In this document: piece by piece, positions 42,746 through 57,310 of the stretch
Position numbering within the stretch: position 1 is the first letter of the stretch
How the letters are laid out: each line of letters opens with the position of its first letter
Origin: Hyaloscypha bicolor E
Taxonomy: Eukaryota; Ascomycota; Leotiomycetes; Helotiales; Hyaloscyphaceae
Length of the DNA stretch: 64,000 nt
Reading direction: 5' to 3'
Assembly (NCBI RefSeq): GCF_002865645.1
Contig: NW_020194575.1
Location: 1,427,247 to 1,491,246, forward strand
Notes under the pieces: model-generated
Told to the model about the DNA's origin: nothing
The model's database searches: none
What the model saw: only the letters and a program-made list of their open reading frames with translations
Position numbers and translations under genes: made by a program

Positions 42746-44344
42746 ATGGCGAAACGACAAGCTGCAGAAGCCCTCGAAGATATCGCCGGCACCGACTCGC
42801 CCGCAAGCAAGCGCGCCCGCTCCGAGAACTTCCACGAACTACACAATGGCTCCGAGCTGCCTGCGCGAACGAAGGCCTTTGAAGCAACCGTACAAGAAGA
42901 GGAGGATGTCGAGGGAGAGGCTGAGCCAGTTGTTAGACGACAAGCAGCTCCCACCGAAGGGTTTGCAGATCTATATCTCGACACGATAAACCGGAGTGTA
43001 CTCGACTTTGACTTTGAGAAGCTGTGTTCCGTGTCTCTGTCGAATATCAACGTCTATGCTTGCCTAGTCTGTGGGAGATACTACCAAGGACGAGGTCCGA
43101 AATCACACGCTTACTTCCACGCTCTGGAGGTAGGACATCATGTCTACATCAACATGGCGACACAGAAGGTGTACGTTTTGCCGGAAGGCTACGAAGTCAC
43201 CTCCAAAAGTTTAGACGACATAAAATTCGTCTCCGATCCTACCTACACCAAGGAACAGGTCATGACTTTAGACAAGGAAGCAAAGACGGCATGGAGTCTG
43301 AGTGGGAAAGAATACACGCCGGGCTTCGTGGGGATGAACAACATCAAAGCAAACGATTACTTCAACGTCGTCGTACAAGCACTCTCCCACGTCCCACCTC
43401 TCCGAAATTACTTCATGCTAGAATCCTTCTCCTCGTCCCCGGAACTCGCGAAAAGATTATCCATCCTCGTCCGCAAGATCTGGAACCCCCGCGCCTTCAA
43501 AACACACGTCTCTCCACACGAACTCCTGCAAGAAATCTCCCTTAAATCAAACAAGAAGTTCACCCTAACCGCACAATCCGACCCGGTCGATTTCCTCTCC
43601 TGGTTCCTGAACAATCTACATTTGGCGCTTGGGGGAAGCAAGACCAAACCAGGAAGCAGCATGATCCAGCGCGTCTTCCAGGGAAAGCTGAAGGTCGAGT
43701 CACAGGCTATAACTGCGAAGGCAGACGCCGGCGATAGGTTGCGCTTCGAAGAAGCAGCCGAGGTGAAAGTCGACGTAAATCGCTTCATGCTGCTCACACT
43801 CGACCTGCCCGCAGCACCGCTGTTTCAAGATGAGTTGGAACGGAACATCATCCCTCAAATCCCGCTCACCAGCATCCTGTCAAAATACGACGGCTTAAAA
43901 GCACAGGAACATCTTAATCAACGGAAACGGTATAGGTTATTGCATCCACTTCCTCCGTACTTGCTCTTCCATATCAAGCGCTTCAGCAAGAATAAATTCG
44001 TCGAGGAGCGGAACCCTACAATCGTTACCTTTGACGCACGGAATTTGGACTTGTCTCCGTACGTGGAGCCGAACCCTTCTTTGCACCCACCAGGGGAGCC
44101 GATCTGGTATGATCTCGTGGCGAATATTGTGCATGAGGCGGTAAGAGGGAGAGAGGACTCAGTGGAGGGCGAGGCGGAACGGCATGTGTGGAAGTGTCAG
44201 GTGCAGGATAAGGGGAGGGAGGAGTGGGTTCAGATCCAGGATCTGTTTGTGGAGAAGACGCAGAAGGAGTTGCTTTATCTTGGGGAGAGTTATTTGCAGG
44301 TTTGGGAGAGGAGGAGGGAGGGGAAGCGGAAAGCAGCTAGATGA
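42746..44344 (+). CDS. SAD1: SAD1/USP39-type splicing factor (inactive ubiquitin protease)
   Basis: 532 aa from ATG 42746 (MAKRQAAEALEDIAG). The N-terminal ZnF-UBP contains YACLVCGRYYQGRGPKSHAY and the following His-rich FHALEVGHHVYIN, then VLPEGYEV. The USP-like domain begins with GMNNIKANDYFNVVVQALSH, where the catalytic cysteine position of true proteases is Asp, as in USP39/Sad1. PYLLFHIKRFSKNKF is the conserved second block. Sad1 helps assemble the U4/U6.U5 tri-snRNP for pre-mRNA splicing in the nucleus. Length and domain order match the family, and the gene is intronless. The poly-C-containing upstream extension is unlikely to be needed. Confidence 0.93.
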   Translation: MAKRQAAEALEDIAGTDSPASKRARSENFHELHNGSELPARTKAFEATVQEEEDVEGEAEPVVRRQAAPTEGFADLYLDTINRSVLDFDFEKLCSVSLSNINVYACLVCGRYYQGRGPKSHAYFHALEVGHHVYINMATQKVYVLPEGYEVTSKSLDDIKFVSDPTYTKEQVMTLDKEAKTAWSLSGKEYTPGFVGMNNIKANDYFNVVVQALSHVPPLRNYFMLESFSSSPELAKRLSILVRKIWNPRAFKTHVSPHELLQEISLKSNKKFTLTAQSDPVDFLSWFLNNLHLALGGSKTKPGSSMIQRVFQGKLKVESQAITAKADAGDRLRFEEAAEVKVDVNRFMLLTLDLPAAPLFQDELERNIIPQIPLTSILSKYDGLKAQEHLNQRKRYRLLHPLPPYLLFHIKRFSKNKFVEERNPTIVTFDARNLDLSPYVEPNPSLHPPGEPIWYDLVANIVHEAVRGREDSVEGEAERHVWKCQVQDKGREEWVQIQDLFVEKTQKELLYLGESYLQVWERRREGKRKAAR

Positions 44345-44558
44345 GAATGAGGATGGGCGATGAGAAATGAAGGATGAGAAGATGGAGGGTGGAGCGAGAT
44401 GTATTTGTATTGTTCCATGAGCTTGAGATTGGCTCAGAGTGGAATGAGGCCACTATAGACAATGATACCACACATGCAATGCTATGCTTCTCCCTAACTC
44501 CGTGAAATGCCAATCAAATCAATCCAATTCATTTCTCTTGCTTTGAAATGCTATCACA

Positions 44559-46280
44559 TCATTCCTCTTCGTCAACGGCTGCAGCGACCCCATTCGTCTT
44601 CTGTAGCCTTGGTATCTCAAAAACAACACCGCTATTCTTCCCCTTGACTTCGTTCCATCGTCCAAATCGATGCTCCTTGCCCAGAGCAACAACAACACAA
44701 ACACCGTCTTTCCCTCTATCTCCGCGTTCGAAGACAGAGATGTCGTTGACTATACCCTTAATTGCTCCTTCTCGCTCGCCATTGACTTGCCCGTTAGTCT
44801 CGGGGATGATCCCACCCTCTCCAACAACTCCCATAGGCTCGATCTTCTTTTTGTCGGGGCTCACTCTCCACGCCCTCACGCACCCATCCCAACTCCCGCT
44901 CAACACAACATCCGAATACGGAATCGTCGCTAACGCTGTAATCCACCTCGGGCTCGGGGCCGGCACAACACTCGGATCGGGAATCGCTTCCGCACTGTAC
45001 TCTTCGGACTTCATCTGTTCCGCAACACCGTGGGCTAGCGGCAGGGTAAACACAGGCTTCTTCTTATGGATAGCCCAGAGACTTAAACTCCCGTTGTCTG
45101 AGCCAGTGACAAACATCTCCTCGTCGATCATGGCGACTCTGTCAATCGAGCCCTCTTGAGTTTTGGTGTGTTTCGAAGAGGAGGGCTTGGATTTCTTTTC
45201 AGAGCTTCCACCACCCCGGAATACGAGTTGTGTTTCTTCGACGACTTTCCAGAGTCGGGCGGTGCGGTCCCGTGCCCCGACGCTGATGCAGCGTTCTTGT
45301 GCGAGAGCCGCGACGTCGACGACTTCGTCTTGGTGTCCGAAGAGTGTCTCGATATATGCTAACTCGTCCAAGCTCCAGATCTTGATCGTCCGGTCTTTGG
45401 ATGACGAATAGAGTTGGTTTGTGCCTCTTCGGAATGCAAGTCCTGTAACGGCGTCTCGGTGTTGGGTGAAGACTCTCAGGCATTTGAGAGTTTCGGCATC
45501 CCAGACGATGATCCTTCTATCTTTGCCGCCTGTGACTACGAACTTCCCGTCTTGCGAAGCGGAAACACATAGAATAGTATCCACATGTCCCTGATACGAG
45601 TTCTCCTTACTCTTCTTCCTATCCCCCTTCACAAACGCAACTTGCTCTGGTTTCCTCTTCGGCGGTGGTTTAGGCTTCTTGGACTTCTTCTTCCCATTCT
45701 TCGGCAGCCATTGGTTTTCCGGTAGTTCCTGTAACCTCCATTTCACAAGCCCCAAATCCTTGGAAACAGTATATGCCCATGGCATATTAAGGGCAACGCC
45801 CGTAACAACATCGCTATTCCACCTCCATATACACTTCTTCGCTTCCCCGAACTCCAACTCCTCCGCTAACTGCCTATAAAGCTTCCCTTTCGACTCCGCA
45901 GCATCCTCTTTTAACCGTTCAGCAATCAAATCTCTATCAATCTCCTCCGCATCAAAACCATGCTCGTCGTCGACTTCCGTGCGTATATTCTCTAGATACC
46001 GTTCCGCGAGGCGCAAACGCCGCTCTGCTGCTGTTTCTCCTTCGCCCTCTGAGGATGCAGATTTAATCGATTCTGCGTCGTCATCTCGAGGTGCGTCGGG
46101 GAGTGAGTCCTCGTCTTCGGAGCCGGAGATGGAGTCGTCTCTTTCTTTTCGAGGTTTGCGTGCGGGTTTGGACTCCTTTGCGGGTTTGGGGGACGTGAGA
46201 CGTTTTTTTGGAGCTTCGGATTGGGAGTCTAGCCGTTTCCGCTTCTTTTGGGAAGAGGGGACTGTGAAGAAGGAAGACAT
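44559..46280 (-). CDS. RRP9: U3 snoRNP protein RRP9 (U3-55K), WD40
   Basis: 573 aa, single exon, ATG 46280. A basic nuclear-targeting start (KKRKRLDSQSEAPKKRL) and acidic linker precede the conserved pre-repeat helix (RRLRLAERYLENIRTE, then DLIAERLKED). The WD40 propeller follows: HVDTILCVSASQDGKFVVTG, DRRIIVWDAETLKCLRVFTQ, SSSKDRTIKIWSLDELAYIE, GARDRTARLWKV and a final VVLSGSWDGCVRAWRV. Rrp9 binds the U3 snoRNA box B/C and is needed for early pre-rRNA cleavage in the nucleolus. Fungal-specific insertions sit between blades. It is convergent with SAD1 and head-to-head with PRE1. Confidence 0.93.
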   Translation of the reverse strand: MSSFFTVPSSQKKRKRLDSQSEAPKKRLTSPKPAKESKPARKPRKERDDSISGSEDEDSLPDAPRDDDAESIKSASSEGEGETAAERRLRLAERYLENIRTEVDDEHGFDAEEIDRDLIAERLKEDAAESKGKLYRQLAEELEFGEAKKCIWRWNSDVVTGVALNMPWAYTVSKDLGLVKWRLQELPENQWLPKNGKKKSKKPKPPPKRKPEQVAFVKGDRKKSKENSYQGHVDTILCVSASQDGKFVVTGGKDRRIIVWDAETLKCLRVFTQHRDAVTGLAFRRGTNQLYSSSKDRTIKIWSLDELAYIETLFGHQDEVVDVAALAQERCISVGARDRTARLWKVVEETQLVFRGGGSSEKKSKPSSSKHTKTQEGSIDRVAMIDEEMFVTGSDNGSLSLWAIHKKKPVFTLPLAHGVAEQMKSEEYSAEAIPDPSVVPAPSPRWITALATIPYSDVVLSGSWDGCVRAWRVSPDKKKIEPMGVVGEGGIIPETNGQVNGEREGAIKGIVNDISVFERGDRGKDGVCVVVALGKEHRFGRWNEVKGKNSGVVFEIPRLQKTNGVAAAVDEEE

Positions 46281-46737
46281 TGTGGTGGTGTGCGCCGGAG
46301 TGCAAGGCTGGTGGGAGCTGGGAGGGAATTGGAACTTTTCGAGAAAATGTTATTCTGCCTGGCGGGGAGAGCTGGTGGTGCTGCATGAGGGAAGGTGCGA
46401 TCAGAAGAGCACGTGACCTTAAAATCGAGCATAAAAGTCGAGGATCGGAAACAAAACTTCTAATATTCTCCTTTCAAGTTCAAATGCATTTCAGACTATC
46501 TGTAGTTCTGCCGCTGCTGGTATTGCTTTGATTTCGTCCCAAATCTATGAACATAGCTGTTAATCTCACTGATATTTTCACACTTTCGCACTGAATTGCT
46601 GCCGTTTTGTGACAGGGATCATTGAGGCTAAAAGTTTCGCCAGGCGAGGCAGCGGGCTCCACGCGTAGCAGCGAGAGCTTCAAGAGAGAGGAACACCAAC
46701 AACCACAGCTCTCCCTCAACCACAAAACACCGTCAAA
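46281..46737. promoter_or_regulatory. Bidirectional promoter region RRP9/PRE1
   Basis: 457 bp between the RRP9 ATG (leftward) and the PRE1 start (rightward), with no gene of its own. No GGTGGCAAA proteasome-type element was seen by eye. Confidence 0.45.
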
Positions 46738-47468
46738 ATGTACGTATAACTGCAATTCGGCTCTGGCCCCTCTTGCTAATCATTCTGTGCCCACAGGGAG
46801 GTCTTATTGGGCATCACCGGCAAGGACTTCACCCTCATCGCCGCCTCCAAAGCCGCAATGCGAGGAGCAACCGTTCTCAAAGCCTCCGACGACAAGACGC
46901 GCGCCCTGAATAAACACACCCTGATGGCCTTCTCTGGAGAAGCTGGAGACACAAGTACATTCTTCCCCTCCCCTCATTCAAGGCCCTTTCGAGCAGCCGC
47001 TGACCCTTCCACCCAGTCCAATTCGCAGAATATATCCAAGCCAACGCCCAACTGTACTCCATGCGCAACAACATCGATCTCTCCCCGTCCGCTGTTGCCA
47101 ACTTTGTCCGTGGCGAGCTGGCCTCTTCCCTCCGCTCCCGCAAGCCCTACAACGTGAACCTCCTCCTGGGCGGCGTGGACCCTATCACGGACAAGCCATC
47201 GTTGTACTGGCTCGACTACCTAGCATCGCTCGCCCCCCTTCCATACGCCGCCCACGGCTACGCACAATACTACTGCCTCTCCATCCTCGACAAGCACCAC
47301 CACCCGGACATCGACTACGAGCAGGGAATTAAGATTTTGCGGATGTGCACGGATGAGTTGAAGAGGCGACTGCCGATTGATTTTAAGGGGATGCTGGTCA
47401 AGGTTATTACGAAGGATGGAATCAGGGAGGTGGAGTATGAGGATGGTAAGAGTGTTGCTTGCCCTTAG
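46738..47468 (+). CDS. PRE1: 20S proteasome subunit beta-4 (PRE1), split start codon
   Basis: Exons: AT at 46738-46739, 46797-46954 and 47017-47468, total about 203 aa, the normal beta4 length. The initiator ATG is formed across intron 1 (AT | G). The protein starts MEVLLGITGKDFTLIAASKA and continues ATVLKASDDKTRALNKHTLM and, across intron 2, GDTIQFAEYIQANAQLYSMR. Other blocks are NVNLLLGGVDP and LYWLDYLASLAPLPYAAHGY. Beta4 is a non-catalytic structural beta subunit of the proteasome core, lacking the active-site threonine. Introns are 57 and 62 bp. The last few residues (SVACP) are less conserved, so a small 3' splice cannot be excluded. Confidence 0.92.
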
Positions 47469-48820
47469 GTTGTTCTGGGCTGGGGTGGGACAATACAGGG
47501 TGGCGTGGGTGTACAATAGCATGGCATCAATGGCGAATTTGGCTTCGTTTCAGTCAAGGGTCAAGTTTTTCTGGGTGAGTAAGATATGTGATGGTTCTGT
47601 TCTTGGGCTCCAAGTGCTCAGAGTATGGCAGGACATTAATCTGTGATTGTACTGGCTGTCTTCTGGACTTTCCTCCTTTCCTGACATGGGTTTCTAGCAA
47701 CCATCGGATCGGATCCTACTCCATTACCTTCCTCGATGTTCCCAGCTGCTTAGGACATTCATTCAAGAATATCCCAGCTTCCTTTTAATCAGACTCTCAC
47801 TTTCCTTTGGTGATGCTACTGGCTCTTACCGTGCACCCTTCGCCCGAGAAGCAAGGCAGCAGATGTCGAGGATATGCAGGCCCAATCCCTGCAGAGCAGC
47901 GCAAAGACAGAGAACCTTATTCCGGCGGCCCAGACTGAATTTCAACCCTGCCTTGAGGGCAGCGAGGAAAGATAGATATCCAGCGCAACGCCACGAACAG
48001 ATGTTTGTTGATATTCATTTCAAGTATCAGGCAAATCCGCTATCGTCGCTCGTTCCCCCTTCTCTCTAGGCCGCCTATAGCAGCCCATCCAATGAAAGCA
48101 GCCCCATCGCGCCGTCCCTCCGTCCTTTCAGCTGCTGGCTAGAGGGACCTTGACATTCTTCCCCTATCTTTGGGCTGATGAAGAGAATTTTGAGGCAACT
48201 TCAAAAGACAGCTGCACAGACGTCGAATAGAACCTTGTCCCCTTATTTGAACTTTAGCCTTCTAGACACAACTTGACGATGCACTCCAACTGGTCCCATC
48301 ACGTGTAAATATATTCCAGCTGGTGCAGCGGTGAGCGAGATCGCTGACTAATGCCGCCCTCCCTGCAAATTTGATAAGGCTAGCGCCGACTCGGAAGCGA
48401 AAAACCAAAAACCCTTTTTCGCCTCTCCATCATCGAGCCAAGATTTTTCTTTCCTTCACAACCATCCGAACAAACAACCTCACCCCACGAATACAAGTCT
48501 CTCGTCCCTCCTTTCCTTTTGAAGATTGTTCGTCTTTCTGAGGATACACACGGGACCGTACATATCACGTCCTCGCGGCGCGTCTGATATACAAAGAGCC
48601 CGGAAGCAATTACGTCGTCGTTCTCTCGATAATCGTTTCGATCGCGTTTCGGTTCATAGATCTCTTCGCCCTTCTTTCCACGCTCTCTTTAGATCCCACG
48701 GTCTTTGCAGAGAGTTAGAAAGACTCTAGACCACACGTCTCACGCATAATCACGTCGATCACGAACGATCTCATTAGCCTGACCTCACGCCATCCGCTCA
48801 CACTCGATCAACCACCCAAC
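47469..48820. other. Intergenic, DED1 promoter and leader
   Basis: 1.35 kb without coding signal. The part from about 48.38 kb is pyrimidine-rich and likely the promoter plus long 5' leader of DED1, as in many fungal housekeeping genes. Confidence 0.5.
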
Positions 48821-52344
<3,524 letters not shown>

Positions 52345-53642
52345 ATTTGCCACTCGTCGACGCATCTTTGTTCCTTTTCCGGTACATTTTCGACTCCGGC
52401 ACCATGCATAGATCGGGGACAAAGGCGTCAACGGATATCCTCAGACCTTTTCTGCGGATACAGAACTCATTTTTTTTTTTTCGGTTCTTGCGGTTCTCCT
52501 AATTTGCTCGCCAACTTGCACTGCTTTCTTCCGGTTTCCTCGTTTTTGCGACACGTTTTCGATTTTCTGGTGGCGGCACATGACATGATTTCAGCTGGCT
52601 CTCGACCTTCTGCTGCATTACAGGGGGCCGGCTTAGATCGTGTTTCTTCGGCCATCGAAACGGCATACGAATAGATAGCGTTGTCTTTTGTTCCTGGCTG
52701 TCCCCTTCTCACCCCGATCTCGATACCCCAATAGATGATCAAGGGCGATCAGGCAGACACACGAGATTTACGGCGTACCGGTCATGATGCTTTCTCTCTT
52801 TTAACCTGGGATTTTTTTCTGCGGAGTGGTAGATGGGAAAAGAACCTGGGTTTACGGAACGCATTATGACGGTCATGTTCTTGAGAAATTCCCATTCGAG
52901 GGTCGGTCAGCGTTGATCTTCCCGTCGTCACATTAGAAGATCGTTGCATGCACACATTTGATTTTCTCGCACTCCTGTTTTCTTTTCACTCAAATCAATC
53001 AATTTGCGGATCGTGCTTAGACAAAAGTGGATGGATGGATCTTTCCGGAGTTTCTCTCGACTGATAGCATTGGGGAGAGAGATCTGGGAGGAGTGGCTTT
53101 TGAGTTTTCATCGTTTGTTGTCTCTAAGGGATGGAGCGGAGGGAGAGCTGATGGCATACGGAAGTGCTCCTGTCCATTCAAGCTGAGGCACCAGAATCGA
53201 ATCGAAGCGAAATCGAGGGTTATGAGCTTATTCGATGGCGCATGCGCTTCGTGATGGAAAATTGGGATGATTCGATTCGACACGATAATCCAATACGAAA
53301 AGTCTGTTCACAAATCTGTTGAGTCTTTGTGCCTGTGATATGTTCATGATATGCCAATGTGATATGAGCTTTCTCCAACCCTTCCGACCCTATCTTCTGT
53401 GCTTGCAAGTGCGGATCATCTAGCTCCCCTTTGATTGTGCGCCCCCAAAGTTGTTCAATAGAGTCTTATAATTATGAAATTTTAATAAAACAAGTAATAG
53501 AGCATAGCATAAGGCAACTGTGTTTCGAGAGTGCCTAGAGGGCTGAAGAAATAGTTGCGTGCGTTTCCTTGACTGGTAATCTCGATAAACCTAATACCAA
53601 ATCGATCTGCTATAGCACTCTTGAAATGGCAGAACGGCACGC
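52345..53642. other. Intergenic, DED1 3' side, no gene seen
   Basis: 1.3 kb with only chance frames. The first few hundred bases are likely the DED1 3' untranslated region (with an 11-nt T run near 52475). Confidence 0.45.
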
Positions 53643-54335
53643 TCAGAAATCAATTTTAAATCTAGACTTCAATTTCTGGCGACCGGTAAGATGAATATTA
53701 TTCCCTCTAGAAGCAAACTGCCGCCTCAAATGTGGTGGCACAGGGTGTAGTCGCTGGATCGACACAATGCGATTCGTTTGGCCGAGCATACTGTGCATAG
53801 TTAATAGAATTAATTCATATTCTAGAGCGAGGATCTTGAGCTGATTTCCGCCGCCTTCAGCTTTGTCAACAAGTTTCTGGAAGAGCTCAAGGAAGTGCTC
53901 GGTCCAGTCAAATATGTCTCGACTGGCCTGGAAAATGTCCTCTGCCTCCACGATAAGGAAACATTTGGACAGTCTTGAAAAGAGTTGAAGGAGGAGAGAG
54001 ATCTATTCCGCTTCCGTGTAATTTAATTGAAACTTCGTAACGTTCAATTCGTTATGTAAGCCGCTAGGAAAGGAAGGTACTTAGCTAGCTACCTCCCATA
54101 GAGAATACATTATCTTCCTGCCCTTACTCTGGCTTCCGCTAGCGTTGGTGCACACCGGGATATCTATCCCGTAACACAATTCCTCAAGGTGGCTGTATAA
54201 CAAAGTCGGATCATGTTGCAAAGCTTGGAAGATGAGGCTTTTGATCATGTCTGCTATAGAGGTAACTCTGCCATGAGACATGATCCAAGATAAATTCCAA
54301 ATGACGCTGCATGACACTCGCTGTAACAGCTTCAC
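53643..54335 (-). pseudogene. Possible remnant of a NACHT/STAND-type protein
   Basis: Minus-strand fragments such as GRVTSIADMIKSLIFQALQH with the following Asp-Pro-rich helix, and DIFDWTEHFLELFQKLVDKA, resemble pieces of fungal NTPase-repeat proteins but lie in separate, broken frames with no Walker motifs. The identity is tentative; it may be unrelated. Confidence 0.3.
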
Positions 54336-54531
54336 TACATCGACTGCAAACTCCTTTGCTTTTGCTTCCGCGGGGACGCCGGAAGGGGGTCCCGCATCCC
54401 TGCGGCGGTGCGGGGCTAAATTTAACCTCAGCTCCGGGCCCCAGAGCTCGAACGCGGCTCAATTATAATCCGGATCAGTAAACTTCTCCTTAGAACATTA
54501 TCCCTTCGTCCGGTGAGACATGGTCTGTACT

Positions 54532-54909
54532 AGCAAGGGGGCCTTCATGCGCAACCCGAAGAAGTATCCAGACCCAGACAACTATCGGCCGGAACGCTAC
54601 CTCGAACCAAGCTAGCCAACTTACCGGGAGCCTCCGACAGTGTATCCGACTGTCAAAGGACTGTCCTCTTTGGGGTATGTCCAACGGCAGTGTCTAGGCC
54701 AAACTCTAACTCAAGATGAACTTCTTCTTGCATGCGGAGCGCTCTGCTAGGGGTTTCACATGAGGAAGAAGGTTGACCTGACCACTGGCCTTAAGATCGA
54801 CATCGACTTGAATGCCTCGAACTCACTCCTGATCGTCAAACCTGATCCTTTCAAGATGGAGTTCAGGCCCCGGTCGCTGGAGAAGAAAGAAATCATGGAG
54901 AAGCAGTAG
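54532..54909 (+). pseudogene. Cytochrome P450 C-terminal fragment
   Basis: One frame with two in-frame TAG stops reads KGAFMRNPKKYPDPDNYRPE with RYLEPS (the PERF region), PTYREPPTVYPTVKGLSSLG, then QRQCLGQTLTQDELLLACGA, the remains of the haem-binding FGxGxRxCxG loop with its cysteine. It ends in the family tail NSLLIVKPDPFKMEFRPRSL. The N-terminal 350 or more residues are absent. Intact relatives are haem monooxygenases on the ER membrane, frequent in secondary metabolism. This piece is non-functional. Confidence 0.8.
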
Positions 54910-55542
54910 ATGGGTGGTCGAAAAGGCCGACAAAGAGGAGAGGACTGCCTTTCTTAGACACGCAGAACAGACGCGATCAAGATAGACTTGAGTCTTACTT
55001 TACAATTTGGGATTAAATTTGTGACTTTTGTTTAGAGACAGATTTGCGAATTCCTTCTGTAATCCTCCAACTTTGGAGATCATGATTGTTTGTAGTGTGG
55101 TAAGGATAAGTCGAGGATCTATAAAAGTGTTGACGTTGACATTAATCATAACATTGCTCGCTTACTAAACGGCCCTTACAAGAAAAGGGGGAGGGGGTTG
55201 CTTTACCGAGGCTAAGTCACATGATCCGACTTGCCTGTGTCAATGTAAGCCTAACTCAATGAGCTAGTCCCCAAGATCTAAGAATAAGAATCGTCCGGGT
55301 TCTCCTGTCGGACGTCCGCAATGATCGATCGGTGTTCCAGGAGCATTCAATCAGACTGCCTTGTGATTGGGTATAGAACGAGGCCCAAAGTCAGGATATC
55401 CGTACGCCGTGTAGGTACACATTTGGCTTGTTCTTGAAGGAAATATCAAAATCCGTTCTTCTTGCACCTTGCCTGATAGCAATTGCGGTCATCTCGCTAT
55501 CTTTCTCAACTTACTTGATCTTGATCATTGTCTCATCTCAAA
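54910..55542. other. Intergenic, no gene seen
   Basis: About 630 bp between the P450 fragment and the DUF1772-like gene; holds the presumed promoter of the latter. Confidence 0.4.
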
Positions 55543-56116
55543 ATGGCTCCAACGTGGCAAAGCATCGTGTTGGGGAGTAGCATCTCCTTTTCATTTACGC
55601 TTGTAGGTAAGTTCGACAGTTTCCTTGCAAGAAACTATGTCTTGAAACAATTTTCTTATAATTTCCTGGGTAACGCAGTCACTCAATCATTCATGACTGT
55701 TCCAGCGCTCCTTGTGGACTTTCCGAATCATTCCTCTCCAAACTATGCAGAGCGCGCAACCCTGCTTGGACGCCAATGGCCACACTGTTGGGCGGTCGGG
55801 AATATGTTTTTCAGACCTATCAGTACGCTTGGAGCTCTAGGATATGCATATTCAAGCTATTGTGCGTCTCACTCAGCGACCACAAGTATGGACTGGAGAG
55901 TGCTGGTTGTTGCGGCTCTCATGCATGTTGCTCATGCAGCCATTGAACGATAGACTGGCTGCTTTGGATCCCGGTGCGAAGGAAGCCAAGGGCGCATATG
56001 GTACACATCAAGCGGGAGCAGAGGCGCTGTTGAGGAAATGGAGGAAGTGGAATATTTTGAGAGTCATTACTCCTACTATTGCCGGGTGTGTTGCTATGTG
56101 GCAACTTTGCTTGTGA
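55543..56116 (+). pseudogene. DUF1772 (anthrone-oxygenase-like) membrane protein, frameshifted
   Basis: ATG 55543 (MAPTWQSIVLGSSISFSFT) is followed by an intron of about 70 bp beginning gtaagttcg. The frame then gives FMTVPALLVDFPN, LLGRQWPHCWAVGNMFFRPI (the DUF1772 RQW...G block) and WRVLVVAALMHVAH. The expected continuation, MQPLNDRLAALDPGAKEAKG with ALLRKWRKWNILRVITP and a final hydrophobic helix, is in another frame, so a frameshift lies near 55930. I see no plausible intron to fix it. DUF1772 members include the small four-helix anthrone oxygenases of fungal polyketide pathways. A sequencing error is the alternative explanation. Confidence 0.62.
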
Positions 56117-56511
56117 AAAGCGAGGGAAAAAGGAGGCTGCCCAATCACGTGCTAGTAATCATAAGGTATGTCACGTACCTACACTAGCAGTTATTCTCGC
56201 AAATATTGAAACGCTTTCATATGCTACAAATAGCGCATCAAACTCATTGCTCTTATGTGCACGGCGTGGTTCCTTCAAGTGATCTTCCATGTGAGCACCC
56301 CGAAATTAGCAAGGACGAAATCATCAATCGACTCTAGTCTAGAATTTTGGGGTGACTAATCATCTTTCGACTATCTAGTGTATCGAATTTACTAATTTGG
56401 ATCTATGATGTGATAGAAATTCATGGGTCCTCACAGGATGATTTCGAATTTAGTTGTCTGATAATACGGACACGACACGACATCTAGACATCTAAACATC
56501 TGCTTCATTAA
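56117..56511. other. Intergenic, no gene seen
   Basis: About 400 bp of mixed composition with no coding signal. Confidence 0.35.
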
Positions 56512-56960
56512 ATGGAGGGGAGCAGCGACTCCGTTGGCGTTCAAACTGCTCGTGCAGGTCTTGCAAGTTACATCGCACTGCAGGTCGAAGCTCTCTTGCA
56601 ACTACTTGACCATAACTTCAACCACAAAGTCCTGCCATCATCTTTAGAGATGCCTTCGCGCGATATGGAAGCTTCAAAACCCACGCAGAACGAGTCACAT
56701 CGGTATTCGAAAGCTTTGCTATGGTTCCTCAATCGATATTTGAAGATCCTGTCCAAAACAAGGTCATTGTTCACGCCAAGATGTTAGGAGAACTGACTGA
56801 TCTGGGACTTCGGGAAAATTAGTGCATCATTTTTATTAAGATGTCGGATGATGGAGGAAGGTTGTTGAGCATACGGAATTTGCGGACAGCCTGAGAGCGA
56901 GGTTGCTGGAAGCAAAGCTAATGGGGCGGATGAAGACAAATGTGATGATGGATGACGTAG
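56512..56960 (+). pseudogene. SnoaL/NTF2-like protein remnant
   Basis: From ATG 56512 the frame gives TARAGLASYIALQVEALLQL with the following DHNFNHKVLPSSLEMPSRD, matching the small fungal SnoaL-like family opening (a helix, then H-x-x-LP-x-SL). The protein continues in another frame as FRDAFARYGSFKTHAERVTS and VQNKVIVHAKMLGELTDLGL, then a stop and IKMSDDGGRLLSIRNLRTA, which fits the family's final strand. Frameshift and stops mark it as dead. Such proteins are cyclases or dehydratase-like members of polyketide clusters, or of unknown role. Confidence 0.5.
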
Positions 56961-57310
56961 ATGTCAAGATCGCGGGGGCATGGAATGGTGAGAATGATAG
57001 GCCTGAAAACTAAAGACGTGAATGCTTAGATTTTGCAAAGAAGGTCTGTCCTAAAGTGTAACTTTACGCGAAGGAATGTTCTCCCGATTTACGAATAAAC
57101 CAAGGTACATCGGATCATTCATAGTTCAAGAAGATGAGTCGAAGAACCCCTTTTTGTGGGCGGCTTGGGAGCCGAGAGGCGAACGCTGTGGAGTTAATGA
57201 AGTGGATCAAGATTGGCGTTGGATGGCCTCGTGCCATAGAATGAATAGTCTAAATTACAGGATTACAAGGAAATAGTTTATCTTAATAAATGCCGCTCTT
57301 CATAAACAAG
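56961..57310. other. Short intergenic, no gene seen
   Basis: About 350 bp after the SnoaL-like remnant, before the 3' end of the membrane-anchored repeat protein; nothing recognised. Confidence 0.35.

Noticed and set aside
42475..43050. Minus-strand ORF with a long polyglycine run
   Set aside because: Created by the poly-C tract read backwards; overlaps the conserved SAD1 gene.
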